A stretch of 64,000 nucleotides of DNA. Source: CAKZSB01 sp964573105 (GTDB lineage Bacteria > Pseudomonadota > Gammaproteobacteria > Granulosicoccales > Granulosicoccaceae). The stretch lies in NCBI GenBank assembly GCA_964573105.1, contig CAZNIS010000033.1, positions 1 through 64,000 of the forward strand, written 5' to 3'. Positions within the stretch are counted from its first letter, which is position 1. Every line of letters begins with the position of its first letter. Under the pieces are notes generated by a model. That model made no database searches. It was not told where the DNA came from and saw nothing but the letters and a program-made list of their open reading frames with translations. The position numbers and the translations under genes were made by a program. This document shows positions 52,612 through 62,019 of this stretch, one piece after another.

Positions 52612-53251
52612 ATGGCGTCATCTGCACCTTCTGCAATTGGCAATCGGGGGCGACGCAAACTGGGTATTGGGGTGCTTGGGTTGCTGGCCGCCACCTGTGG
52701 CCTGAGCCGGCATGCGGTTGCCGACGGCGGTCGGCACGCAAACCAGGGCTTTCGCGAACTGTCGGTCCCTTTTCGCCAGCAGCCCGCATCGATCGCAAAT
52801 GCCCCGTTTGGCAATCAGGTGTCAAATTCGATCGACAACTACAGCCGTGTATCGCCCTATGTAGCGACCGCTGGTCTGTTGCGTCGTGGCGGACTGGAGC
52901 ACATTGTTGAACTCGGTTTCAAAGTTCTGATCGACTTGCGCGGCGAAGATGAAAGGGGATGTCGCACAAGAGGCGCGCCAGGCGCGCGCACTGGGTCTGC
53001 GACGGTTGCACATACCAGTTACCACGCGCGCGCCACTTGAGGATCAGGTCAAGCAGTTTGCCACACTGGTTGAAGATCCGAATCACTACCCGATCCTGTT
53101 GCACTGCGTCAGCGCCAATCGTACCGGTGCGCTGTGGTCCCTTTATCGGGCATCTATCGGAGTCGATCCGGTCGTCGCCGTGGAAGAGGGCAAAGCCGCA
53201 GGGCTCGCCAGTCGAGAGGGGGCCGTGAGGAAAATTCTCGGATTGGGATAG
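52612..53251 (+). pseudogene. Dual-specificity/tyrosine phosphatase-like protein split by a frameshift
   Basis: Reading frame 1 (ATG at 52612) gives a twin-arginine-like signal (RRKLGIGVLGLLAA) and the start of a phosphatase fold up to GFKVLIDLRGE, ending as nonsense. The rest (ARQARALGLRRLHIPV, EDPNHYPILLHCVSANRTGAL) continues in frame 2 from about 52949. HCVSANRTG is the HC-x5-R phosphatase loop. One extra base at about 52945-52950 explains the break. This may be a sequencing error, a real pseudogene or programmed shifting. Confidence 0.75.
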
Positions 53252-53405
53252 GCCAAACCGGGGTCGCACCGGCCCCCGGCTTGTCGCATAATGCGCCAGG
53301 TCCGATCAACGTATGGCGCGCCGCGACGCTCGGTGTCGCGGTGTGCGATCAAGCTGTCTGTGCAGCATGACCGATTCGGGCATCCACCAACCGAGGCGGC
53401 GACTG

Positions 53406-54890
53406 ATGGCAGCTAAACCCAACGTTGTATTGATTTTTACCGATAATCAGCAGGCCTCGACGCTGGCCTGTTATGGCAATGCCGAAGTTCACACACCCAA
53501 CCTGGATCGGCTCGCCAGCCAGGGCATGAGATTCGACAACGCGTTTTGTCCCAATGCGTTCTGCTCTCCGTGCCGGGCGTCGGTGCTGACCGGTGCGCTG
53601 CCGTCACAACACGGCGTGCACTCCTGGATCGATGATCGAAACATGCAGCAGTGGCCCGCTGGCTGGCACGCACTCAACGGCATGCAGACATTGCCCACGC
53701 AGCTACAGGGGCAGGGCTACAAGACTGCACTGGTGGGAAAATACCACCTCGGCGAACCCACCTCGCCGGCAGAGGGCTTTGATCACTGGGTCACCCTCGA
53801 AGATGGCCACGTGCGAAGCTTCTACCGCAACAAGATTTTCGACAACGGCGAGGTTTACGATCAACCGGGTCACTCGGTCGATTTTTTTACTGGCAAGGCG
53901 GTGGAGTTCATGCAGCAACAGGTCGCCGACGATCAGCCGTTTTTTTTGTTTCTACCGTATCCGGCGCCCTACGGGCACTGGCCGGCTACCAAAGAGACCG
54001 ATGAAAACAGACACACCGCACGCTACGCCGACTGCCCGATGGATTCGATCCCGCGACAGGCGTTGAGTAAAAAGGCGGTCGATGGTTTTTTGATGAATCA
54101 ATCCGGGTCAACCGCCGATCTGGATTTCTCTATGTTGATGCGCGCGCCCAACGATTTGCCGACGCTTAGAAACTACTACTCTCAGATTTCTATGGTCGAC
54201 GATGGGGTGGGTGAAATCATGGCATCGCTTGAAGCGCTGGGGATTGAAGACGACACCCTGCTTATTTTTACCACCGATCATGGTTTGTCGGTTGGGCAAC
54301 ATGGATTTTGGGGTCATGGTGGATCGAGCTTTCCATCCAATTTGCATCATGCGGCGCATTCGATACCACTGATCGTTCGTCAAAGTGGCGTGATACCTGA
54401 GAAAAAGGTGTCAAAGCTGATGGTGTCGAATATGGATTTGTACAGCACCATTCTCGATCACACCGGTATTGCGACAACTGACTCGCGCGAAGCGCTGCCA
54501 AGCCGCAATTTGATGCCGGTGCTCCAAGGCGACATGCCCGCCGATTGGGGTGACGATGCGGTCTACTCTGAACAGGAGGAAACTCGCGTGGTGCGCACGC
54601 AAAAGTGGGCGTTCTTCAAGCGCTACGACGGACCCAACAATCAGGGCATTGGCGATGAACTCTACGATGTCGAAAACGATCCCGGTGAAACCACCAATCT
54701 ATCAGGCTTTGCGGCGCATGCCGATACCGAGGCTGAACTCAACGCCATGCTAACCGAGTTCTTTCGCCGTCACGTGCGCGCCGAGGCCGATTTGTGGGCC
54801 GGGGGTGCACCGATTCAGAATTCGATGCGCATGTCGTTCTGGCGAGAAGCCTGGGGTGATGAATGGGGGCCGGTGTATCAATACGATTGA
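53406..54890 (+). CDS. Type I sulfatase with formylglycine motif
   Basis: 494 residues. Alkaline-phosphatase-superfamily sulfatase: NVVLIFTDNQQ (metal Asp), FCSPCRASVLTG where C53-S-P-C-R57 is the formylglycine signature, GKYHLG, and TTDHGLSVGQHGFW. ATG at 53406 follows GAGGCGG; no signal peptide, so likely cytoplasmic. An FGE gene begins 15 bases after its stop. Substrate is open (choline or sugar sulfate). Confidence 0.93.
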   Translation: MAAKPNVVLIFTDNQQASTLACYGNAEVHTPNLDRLASQGMRFDNAFCPNAFCSPCRASVLTGALPSQHGVHSWIDDRNMQQWPAGWHALNGMQTLPTQLQGQGYKTALVGKYHLGEPTSPAEGFDHWVTLEDGHVRSFYRNKIFDNGEVYDQPGHSVDFFTGKAVEFMQQQVADDQPFFLFLPYPAPYGHWPATKETDENRHTARYADCPMDSIPRQALSKKAVDGFLMNQSGSTADLDFSMLMRAPNDLPTLRNYYSQISMVDDGVGEIMASLEALGIEDDTLLIFTTDHGLSVGQHGFWGHGGSSFPSNLHHAAHSIPLIVRQSGVIPEKKVSKLMVSNMDLYSTILDHTGIATTDSREALPSRNLMPVLQGDMPADWGDDAVYSEQEETRVVRTQKWAFFKRYDGPNNQGIGDELYDVENDPGETTNLSGFAAHADTEAELNAMLTEFFRRHVRAEADLWAGGAPIQNSMRMSFWREAWGDEWGPVYQYD

Positions 54891-54905
54891 TGGACATCGT
54901 CTGTC

Positions 54906-55877
54906 ATGAGTGAGACCGGTAAACGCTGCTGCCTGCCCGATCGCCCCGGCAACCCGGTTCATTATTCTCCCGTTCCAATCGAACGCGCTGAGCATCAGTC
55001 GCACACTCGCTTTTGCAGACTGTCAGGCGGCTGGTTCGATATGGGCAGCGACGATGCCCCACATGCCGAGGATGGCGAAGCACCGTGTCGATCCGTTTGG
55101 GTGGATGACTTCGCGATAGCGGCAACCGCTGTCAGCAATCGCGATTTTGAGCGCTTTGTTCGTGCCGCGGGCTACCTGACGCAGGCTGAACAGCGTGGCT
55201 CATCGTTCGTCTTTCAGGCGATGCCTGAAGATTCGTCGGCGCATCAGGCAGCCTCTGTCGCACCCTGGTGGCGCGATGTACCAGGCGCGTGCTGGCGAAC
55301 ACCGGAAGGGCCGGGCAGTTTGATTGAAAACCGAATGGATTATCCGGTTGTTCACGTCAGTTATCAGGATGCGCTGGCCTATTGTCAGTGGAGCGGTTGT
55401 CGCCTGCCAACTGAGGCAGAGTGGGAGTACGCCGCGCGTGCTGGCCTTGCGCGCAAGCCCTATCCGTGGGGAGATTTATTAGAGCCGGAAGGCGAGCACC
55501 GCTGCAACATCTGGCAAGGTGACTTCCCTGCACGCAACAGTGGTGATGATGGTTTTATCGGTACAGCTCCAGTCACAGCATTCAAACCCAATGCCTTCGG
55601 CTTGTACAACATGACGGGCAATGTCTGGGAGTGGGTGGCCGATCGTTTTACCCGGCTGCATTCACCACGGCCGGTACGCAATCCGAAGGGGCCACTGAAT
55701 GGTGAGCATTTTGTGGCTAAAGGTGGCTCCTTTCTTTGCCACCATACCTATTGCCTGCGTTATCGAAACTCGTCGCGACAATCCCTGTCTGCGGAGTCGA
55801 CGACGGCGAATCTGGGGTTTCGCGTCGCCAGACGCATTGGAGCGGATGCCCCTGAGCCAACGCTTAATCGATTTTGA
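54906..55877 (+). CDS. Formylglycine-generating enzyme (FGE/SUMF1), paired with the sulfatase
   Basis: 323 residues. C-x4-C pair in SFLCHHTYCLRYRN, conserved LPTEAEWEYAARA, WGDLLEPEGEHRCNIW and NMTGNVWEWVAD. The arrangement sulfatase-FGE, 15 bases apart, indicates dedicated activation. The N-terminal 40 residues are longer than in the copy at 25282. Its C-terminus overlaps the convergent PhyH gene by 14 bases. Confidence 0.92.
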   Translation: MSETGKRCCLPDRPGNPVHYSPVPIERAEHQSHTRFCRLSGGWFDMGSDDAPHAEDGEAPCRSVWVDDFAIAATAVSNRDFERFVRAAGYLTQAEQRGSSFVFQAMPEDSSAHQAASVAPWWRDVPGACWRTPEGPGSLIENRMDYPVVHVSYQDALAYCQWSGCRLPTEAEWEYAARAGLARKPYPWGDLLEPEGEHRCNIWQGDFPARNSGDDGFIGTAPVTAFKPNAFGLYNMTGNVWEWVADRFTRLHSPRPVRNPKGPLNGEHFVAKGGSFLCHHTYCLRYRNSSRQSLSAESTTANLGFRVARRIGADAPEPTLNRF

Positions 55878-56703
55878 CTCGCGCCATGTCAGCCGGTTGA
55901 TAGGGCTCAAGCATATAGAGCTTTTTGATATGGCGCTGAATATTGCCCCAACGAAAAAATCGCGAATACCCGTAGCGATTAAACTGCAGAATCCAGGCTA
56001 GCCGCGCCTCACTGCCCTGATGCGGGTGACTGCGGTGCAGCGTCATGGGCGTGTGAATGCAAACGTCACCCGGTTGCATAGTCGGGCTAAAAGTTTCATC
56101 GGCAGGGAGATGTTCCTGACTGACTCGATAATACGATGATCCTTTGGCCACTGGTGTATGTGGCAGCAGATCGTAGTCACCTGCCGCGTACTCCATGCCG
56201 CCATTCTGTTGGCTTGTCGGCTGCAGCGGTATCCAGAATGTCAGACACTGCTTGTCGAGATCCATTCGTGAGTAGTGCTGATCCTGATGCCAGTCGACAG
56301 CAACGCTGCCAGGTTGCTTTAAGATGGCGTGGTCGTAGCCGTAGTGACAGGGCTCGCCAAAGAACTCGGTGGCCAGTTGCTGGCACTTGATAAACACTTG
56401 CGATTGCGCCAATGAGACATCGCGCTGGCAGGCATTTTCCAGTTCCGTAATCAGGCCATCGCTGTCTCGTTTAATCGCATCGATGCCGTGTGCTTGATCA
56501 AAATGGGGTGCGAGCAGGTTTGCAATGCTCTCCAACTCGGCTGGTAGCAACAGCTGGCGCACGTGGGCCGCACGTTGGGAATCCAGATCAGCGCGGATGG
56601 CGGCTATTCTGGTGGAGTGACCCCCGGTTCGGGACAGTCCTTTGACCATCCCGTTTTCCGGACAGCCCATTCGGGTGACAAACGCAGTGGTGTCAGTGAT
56701 CAT
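55864..56703 (-). CDS. Phytanoyl-CoA dioxygenase (PhyH)-family protein
   Basis: 279 residues. Iron site H139-x-D141 in VDWHQDQHY and the distal His in TLHRSHPH; SEARLAWIL carries the 2-oxoglutarate Arg. Start is ATG at 56703 (TTG at 56706 rejected). Substrate unknown. Good promoter upstream. Confidence 0.9.
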   Translation of the reverse strand: MITDTTAFVTRMGCPENGMVKGLSRTGGHSTRIAAIRADLDSQRAAHVRQLLLPAELESIANLLAPHFDQAHGIDAIKRDSDGLITELENACQRDVSLAQSQVFIKCQQLATEFFGEPCHYGYDHAILKQPGSVAVDWHQDQHYSRMDLDKQCLTFWIPLQPTSQQNGGMEYAAGDYDLLPHTPVAKGSSYYRVSQEHLPADETFSPTMQPGDVCIHTPMTLHRSHPHQGSEARLAWILQFNRYGYSRFFRWGNIQRHIKKLYMLEPYQPADMARVKID

Positions 56704-56796
56704 CAAATAAAATTCCGTCTATTAACGCAACTATCATGTTGCTTGATGTGCTGCTGGCTCCTGCTGGGAAGCTAGAGCGCATCGGGAACTATAGAC

Positions 56797-56824
56797 AGTA
56801 TAATGTCATGACGTGAAATGTCAA
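56797..56824 (-). promoter_or_regulatory. Sigma70 promoter for the PhyH-family gene
   Basis: On the minus strand TTGACA (56819-56824) and TATACT (56797-56802) are separated by 16 bases, close to consensus. The palindrome GTCATGAC lies in the spacer. The start codon is 94 bases downstream. The rest of the 56704-57023 interval has an imperfect hairpin near 56959-56983 and no gene. Confidence 0.75.
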
Positions 56825-57023
56825 TTTATCCGGGCAGACTGAGCGTATTTTTTCCACCGAATGTATCACACCTCCTTAAAATCTATTGGGACAGAGTGCT
56901 GCCTGAACCGCGGAAAGCGCAGTTCTATAACCTTTTTTTATACCGCAAGCGCTTAATAGTGCGAGTCGTAAGACTTGCGCTCATTCAACTGTGATTTTTC
57001 GATGCTGTCAGGCAGCTTGAATG

Positions 57024-57626
57024 TTACGCAGAATCGGCAGCCTTGAATGCAGGTCGCGCTTCAAGTTGATCCGCGTAGCGAGTGAGGTGAGGCAGCGCAG
57101 AATAGTCCACACCGGCGCGTCGCGCCATGATGATGGCATGCCCGGTAATGGTATCGGCGATGGTGAATTCATCGGCCAGATAGTCACGTTCTGCCATGTG
57201 CGGTTCTACCGCCGAGATCGCGCGGGCCATTACTTTCATCGCGCGTGCGGCGAGCTCAGGGTTGCGTCGATCTGGCGGCAACAGAATCGTCTCAACCACG
57301 TAGTTACTGAACGGTGGCATGATCATGCCTTCGGCGTAGTGCAGCCATTGCAGATACATGGCGAAATTGTCTGCGCCCGGTCCCGGTGCCAATTCGGGTG
57401 CGTGTTTCATCGCCAGGTATTGCGCGATGGCAGTGCTCTCGGTGATAGTCGTGTCGCCATCCACCAGCGAAGGCACGCGACCATTCGGGTTGACACGCGT
57501 GTACTCAGGCTCGCGCATGGCTTTCTGGCCGAGCTCGAATCGCTCGAGTGAATAGGGTAAGCCGATTTCCTCAATCAGCCACACGGTGCGAACAGCTCGG
57601 GAACGGGGTGCGAAATAGACTTTCAT
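57024..57626 (-). CDS. Glutathione S-transferase
   Basis: 200 residues: N-terminal thioredoxin-like domain (KVYFAPRSRAVRTVWLIEEIG, NGRVPSLVDGDTTITESTAIAQYL; cis-Pro and E-S glutathione site) and helical C-terminal domain (LADEFTIADTITGHAI). The usual Ser/Tyr at the N-terminal helix is replaced by Ser9/Arg10 region. Confidence 0.92.
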   Translation of the reverse strand: MKVYFAPRSRAVRTVWLIEEIGLPYSLERFELGQKAMREPEYTRVNPNGRVPSLVDGDTTITESTAIAQYLAMKHAPELAPGPGADNFAMYLQWLHYAEGMIMPPFSNYVVETILLPPDRRNPELAARAMKVMARAISAVEPHMAERDYLADEFTIADTITGHAIIMARRAGVDYSALPHLTRYADQLEARPAFKAADSA

Positions 57627-57780
57627 GTTGGCTTTACCAGTAGTTGTGGTCAGTAGCCTGCAGTCGAAAGGCGATTATTCACCGGGCAGGCGCTCAACAT
57701 GAAACGGCAAATGCTAACGGCGGTCAACGGGAAAGTCGTCACGGCATATCTGCCCAATGCCGACCGGCGAATCGATTGCG

Positions 57781-58593
57781 TTAGTCGAGGTAGTCAGACC
57801 AGCGCCGGTCACTTTTGCCAAAGACAAAAAAATCGGGGTTCAGCATTGATTCGCGGGCGTTGTAGCGCAGTGCCTGCATTTGCGTATCAGTGATCTGTCC
57901 ACCGGCTTCCTCGACAATACATTGCGCGGCACCGGTATCCCATTCGCCGGTTGGGCCAAGGCAGGCATAGATGTCGGCGCGCCCCTCGGCAACCAGGCAC
58001 GATTTTAACGCGCTGCCCATCCGCAGTTCGTCGTGTCCACCAAGCTTTTTGAGAAAATTCTCCAGCCGCCGGCTGAACCTTGCTGACCAGCCCAGCGCCA
58101 CAGTAATTCGCTCACGTGGCGCTCGACGCACACTGATTTTTCGGGGCTCCTCGTCGCCAGCCTGTTTCCAGGCGCCACAACCGCGACAAGCCCAGTAAGT
58201 GATCTCCAGCACCGGTGCGTGCACAACGCCAAGCACGGGCCGACCGTTGTGGATCAGCGCGATGTTGACGCTGAATTCGCCATTTTGCTTGATGAACTCT
58301 CGCGTGCCATCCAGTGGATCAACCAGCCAGTAGGTCGACCATCCGGCTCGTTCCGACAGGGCGACGGCATCCGATTCTTCCGTGACGACCGGCAGGGTCG
58401 GGTCAATCGCCTGCAAGCGATGCACGATTATCCGGTTGGCAGCCAGATCTGCCGCGGTCAGCGGTGTATCGTCGGGCTTTTGCGTGACCGTGATTTCGGG
58501 CAGGAACAGCTCTAGAATTTTGACGCCGGCTGCCTTCGCAATCTCCACGGCCAAATCGGTGTGATGCGTGAGCGCCTGTGGCTCAGTGGTCAT
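57781..58593 (-). CDS. cysQ: 3'(2'),5'-bisphosphate nucleotidase CysQ
   Basis: 270 residues of the inositol-monophosphatase fold: TEESD, DPLDGTREFIKQNGEFSVNIALI (metal motif D-P-x-D-G-T), and C-terminal GEWDTGAAQCIVEEAGG. CysQ removes the 3'-phosphate of PAP formed by sulfation and sulfate assimilation, which fits nearby sulfatases. Confidence 0.92.
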   Translation of the reverse strand: MTTEPQALTHHTDLAVEIAKAAGVKILELFLPEITVTQKPDDTPLTAADLAANRIIVHRLQAIDPTLPVVTEESDAVALSERAGWSTYWLVDPLDGTREFIKQNGEFSVNIALIHNGRPVLGVVHAPVLEITYWACRGCGAWKQAGDEEPRKISVRRAPRERITVALGWSARFSRRLENFLKKLGGHDELRMGSALKSCLVAEGRADIYACLGPTGEWDTGAAQCIVEEAGGQITDTQMQALRYNARESMLNPDFFVFGKSDRRWSDYLD

Positions 58594-58899
58594 TGCTGTG
58601 ACACGTCAAGTTTACCTGTGCGGCGCAGGCGCTGTGCCGGAGCGCGATGTGATGTCGCGCAGGCCTGGCCTCGTGTATTGGCGGATCGCTGAATGGCTGG
58701 ATATAAAAATGTACGCATCAGACCGGGTTCGTTTCCATCTGCCGGCAAGCTTGGGGACAATTCTATTGACCAACCCTGCTTAACGGTAGCAATTTTAGTG
58801 CTTCCACCTCAGATACGTCGCGTGTGAATGTCTGGCAATGCAGTTGAGCCCTGTTTCTGGTGCTGGTGATGGCTATCCTGACCCGAGTGTGTGTCAACA

Positions 58900-58923
58900 C
58901 TACTGACAAGCTGTTGTCAGTAG
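58900..58923. promoter_or_regulatory. Perfect inverted repeat upstream of the PNPOx-like gene
   Basis: Ten-base arms (CTACTGACAA at 58900-58909, TTGTCAGTAG at 58914-58923) around GCTG. It ends 46 bases before the GTG at 58970, a good place for a dimeric regulator. No U-tract, so not a terminator. The rest of the 376-base gap (58594-58969) is empty. Confidence 0.55.
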
Positions 58924-58969
58924 ACCATTGATAGATTGGCGGTGTCATCCCGTTGCGAAGGAAAAAACT

Positions 58970-59521
58970 GTGGCCGTCAAAACCGATCGACTCACCCGTA
59001 CTTTCACCCGCTTCATCGAACAGCAGCAGGTGTTTTTTGTTTCAACCGCGGCGCCAGCTGGTCGCGTCAATGTTTCACCTAAAGGGCTGGATTGTCTAAG
59101 AGTGCTGAGTGATCAGCAGATTGTCTGGCTGAGTGTGACGGGAAGCGGCAATGAGACCGCGGCGCATCTTTTGCAATCGCCGCGCATGACATTGATGTTC
59201 TGCGCCTTTAACGGGCCGCACATGATCCTTCGCGTCTACGGAGCGGCGCGTGTCTTTCATCCGCGCGATCCGGAGTGGTCATCGCACTGCAGGCTGTTTC
59301 CGGACTATGCCGGTGCGCGAAACATATTCAGTCTGCAGATCGAACTGGTCACGACGTCTTGCGGCAGTGGTGTGCCCGTAATGACCCTGGCAAGATCTCG
59401 GGCGGAAACAGATCTACTACCCTATTTTGAAGAGATGGGGCAGACCGGCGTTGCCGATTTCTGGCGGCGGCGAAATCAATTCAGTATCGACGGAACACCG
59501 ACTGGCATTTTCACCGATTGA
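58970..59521 (+). CDS. Pyridoxamine 5'-phosphate oxidase-fold flavoprotein
   Basis: 183 residues starting at GTG (AAGGA 9 bases upstream). PNPOx-like fold: FIEQQQVFFVSTAAPAGRVNVSPKG, GSGNETAAHL (FMN phosphate-binding region), PRMTLMFCAFNGPHMILRVYG. Predicted FMN or F420-type binding; substrate unknown. Confidence 0.85.
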   Translation: MAVKTDRLTRTFTRFIEQQQVFFVSTAAPAGRVNVSPKGLDCLRVLSDQQIVWLSVTGSGNETAAHLLQSPRMTLMFCAFNGPHMILRVYGAARVFHPRDPEWSSHCRLFPDYAGARNIFSLQIELVTTSCGSGVPVMTLARSRAETDLLPYFEEMGQTGVADFWRRRNQFSIDGTPTGIFTD

Positions 59522-59680
59522 ATGCGCGGGATCGCCATTGGGCCTCGCTGTGGCGATTGCGTCAGTCTGACCTGCTCCGTATTGAATGCACGGTTCCATC
59601 CCGGACTTGCGCTGCGACAGGTCTTCGAATCGACACGCCATCGAATCTGGATGGCGTCATTACTATCAGGATGCAGGTGA

Positions 59681-61975
59681 ATGACATTATCAGTACGGCG
59701 GCTGGCTTTTCCGTTGCTGGCAGCAACTATCGTTGCGATCACACTGGTGGCGTGTGGAAGCGATAACAGTAGTGCGCCGACTGATTCTGAGGGGCAGACA
59801 GATAGTGGCACGACCGATACCGGGCAGGGTGGCGCCGATACCGGGCAGGGTGGCACCGATACTGGCGGCGGCGCTGACGGCGGTGAAACAGCGGATAATG
59901 CCCGGCCAAACATTCTCTTCATCATCACCGATGATCAGGGGCTGGATGCCTCGGCGCAGTACTCGTACAGTCAGGACTTGCCGAATACACCGGTGCTCGA
60001 TCAGCTGGCAGCCGATGGTCTGGTGTTCGATAACATGTGGGCGACGCCGTCGTGCACCACTACGCGCGGCAGTGTGTTGACCGGCCAGCATGGCGTAAAC
60101 AGCGGGGTCGACACCACGCCATCGCTGCTGGATACCAGTACGCTGACCGTGCAGCGGCACCTGGGCGACAGTGCGGGCTACCAGACGGCTGTGTTCGGCA
60201 AGTGGCACGTGGCGGGCGCCGGCGACAATCTTCCCAATCATCCGAATGATGTTGGTGTTGATCACTACGCTGGCAATATCGCCGGCACACTCGATGACTA
60301 CAACAACTGGCCGCTGACCATCAACGGCGTTCAGCAGACTTCCAGCACCTATCACACCACCGCCATTACCGACATGGTGATCGACTGGATTGCCGCACAG
60401 CAGGGGCCGTGGTTTAGCTGGGTGGCTTACGTGGCTCCGCACTCGCCGTTTCATCTGCCGCCCGCCGACTTGCACAACCGCAGCCTGTCGGGTACCGATG
60501 AAGACATCGCCAGCAATTCGCGCCCGTATTTTCTGGCGGCGATTGAAGCCATGGACACAGAGATAGGTCGGCTGCTCGACTCGCTCGATCCCGATCAGCG
60601 TGCCAATACTCTGGTGATGGTGCTGGGTGATAACGGCACGCCACGCGCGGTTATCGACACTGCCGCCTTCCCGCGGGCGCATGCCAAGAACTCACTCTAT
60701 GAAGGTGGCATCCGTGTGCCGTTCGTGGTGTCCGGGGCGATGGTATCGAGCGATAACGTCAGAGAGACTGCCCTGGTCAACACCGTCGATATACTGCCAA
60801 CGCTCAGTCAGGCTGCAGGGATCGATGTGCCGTCACAGATAGATGGCATCAGTTTTTTTCCTCTGCTGCAAGGTAATGACGAAGACACCCGACGCTACAA
60901 CTACAGTGAATTCATCGGCGATCTCGCCAATGGGTGGACGGTCAGAGATATCGATTTCAAGCTGATCGAACTGGCTGACGGCACGCGGGAGTTCTACGAT
61001 CTGCGCAGTGACATTCGCGAAGAGTCCAATCTGATCGATCAAAGTGAAGACTTCAGCGAGCAAATCGCACAGCTGGATGCCTTTGCAAGGGCCATACGCG
61101 GTAGCGAGGCACCGCCGGATACGGGTGGCTCTGACCCGATTGATCTGACCGATGCAATACTGACCAACACCAGTGCCAATTGTGCCGACTATGCGGCAAG
61201 CTACGATTCTCAAGTGCTCGACGTCAACAACAACCAGAGCTTTAGTGGCAGTCTGCAAATCGAGGTGGGTGGTGATAGCTGCACGTTTGTAACCAACGCG
61301 ATACCCAACCACAATCTCAACGATGGCAGCGCATCATTTCCGAATGCGGTTGCCGCGCAGAGTGACCAGTACACAGTGACGGCAAGCCCGTTATTTGCGG
61401 TGAGCACAACACCGCTATCTTTAACCATGGATGACGCCATCCTGCTAAACGGGGTCAAGGTGGATATACTGGCGGCAGGCTGCTTTGGCGTGGGCAACGG
61501 TCGGGTCGGTTGCAACGACCCGCAGCAACCCTGGCGCTACGATCCGATGTTTGCCGCCAATGGTTTTCGCGTTGACAGCCACAATGCTCATACCCAGTCT
61601 GATGGCACCTATCATTATCACGGCGCGCCGAACGCGCTGTTCGAAGACAATCCCTCAGCGCCTTCGCCAGTCGTGGGCTTTGCCGCCGATGGATTTCCGA
61701 TCTTCGGCAGTTACTTCGACGATGGCACGGGTGTTAGAAAAGCCGTGTCGAGCTATCGATTGAAAGCCGCCAGTCGCCCTGACAGCGAAGGCAATCCGGG
61801 TGGCGTTCCCGATGGCAGTTTTCGCGATGACTACGAATACGTAGCCGGCCTGGGCGATCTGGATGAGTGCAACGGCATGATGGTCAACGGTGTCTACGGC
61901 TATTACATGATCGACGCCTATCCGTGGGTACTCAGCTGTTTCAAGGGCACACCGGATCCGTCGTTCTTCAAGTAG
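59681..61975 (+). CDS. Lipoprotein sulfatase fused to a C-terminal YHYH domain
   Basis: 764 residues. Lipobox LVAC (Cys25), a Gly/Thr/Asp linker with tandem DTGQGG units, then a type I sulfatase (about 75-480): PNILFIITDDQG, SCTTTRGSVLTG with C125-T-T-T-R129 at the formylglycine site, GKWHVAG, LGDNGTPRAV, KNSLYEGGIRVPF. Residues about 490-764 are a YHYH domain (DGTYHYHG; GFAADGFPIFGSYF). In the formylglycine motif the usual Pro/Ala is Thr. Surface-anchored desulfation of polysaccharides or organics is likely. Confidence 0.88.
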   Translation: MTLSVRRLAFPLLAATIVAITLVACGSDNSSAPTDSEGQTDSGTTDTGQGGADTGQGGTDTGGGADGGETADNARPNILFIITDDQGLDASAQYSYSQDLPNTPVLDQLAADGLVFDNMWATPSCTTTRGSVLTGQHGVNSGVDTTPSLLDTSTLTVQRHLGDSAGYQTAVFGKWHVAGAGDNLPNHPNDVGVDHYAGNIAGTLDDYNNWPLTINGVQQTSSTYHTTAITDMVIDWIAAQQGPWFSWVAYVAPHSPFHLPPADLHNRSLSGTDEDIASNSRPYFLAAIEAMDTEIGRLLDSLDPDQRANTLVMVLGDNGTPRAVIDTAAFPRAHAKNSLYEGGIRVPFVVSGAMVSSDNVRETALVNTVDILPTLSQAAGIDVPSQIDGISFFPLLQGNDEDTRRYNYSEFIGDLANGWTVRDIDFKLIELADGTREFYDLRSDIREESNLIDQSEDFSEQIAQLDAFARAIRGSEAPPDTGGSDPIDLTDAILTNTSANCADYAASYDSQVLDVNNNQSFSGSLQIEVGGDSCTFVTNAIPNHNLNDGSASFPNAVAAQSDQYTVTASPLFAVSTTPLSLTMDDAILLNGVKVDILAAGCFGVGNGRVGCNDPQQPWRYDPMFAANGFRVDSHNAHTQSDGTYHYHGAPNALFEDNPSAPSPVVGFAADGFPIFGSYFDDGTGVRKAVSSYRLKAASRPDSEGNPGGVPDGSFRDDYEYVAGLGDLDECNGMMVNGVYGYYMIDAYPWVLSCFKGTPDPSFFK

Positions 61976-62019
61976 GATTCGCGGTGATCGCTCTTGCGTG
62001 ATTCTTGGGCTGTTGCGGT

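Noticed and set aside
59805..59880. Tandem repeat suggestive of a repeat array
   Set aside because: It encodes the Gly/Thr/Asp linker (DTGQGG units) of the sulfatase lipoprotein and follows its reading frame.
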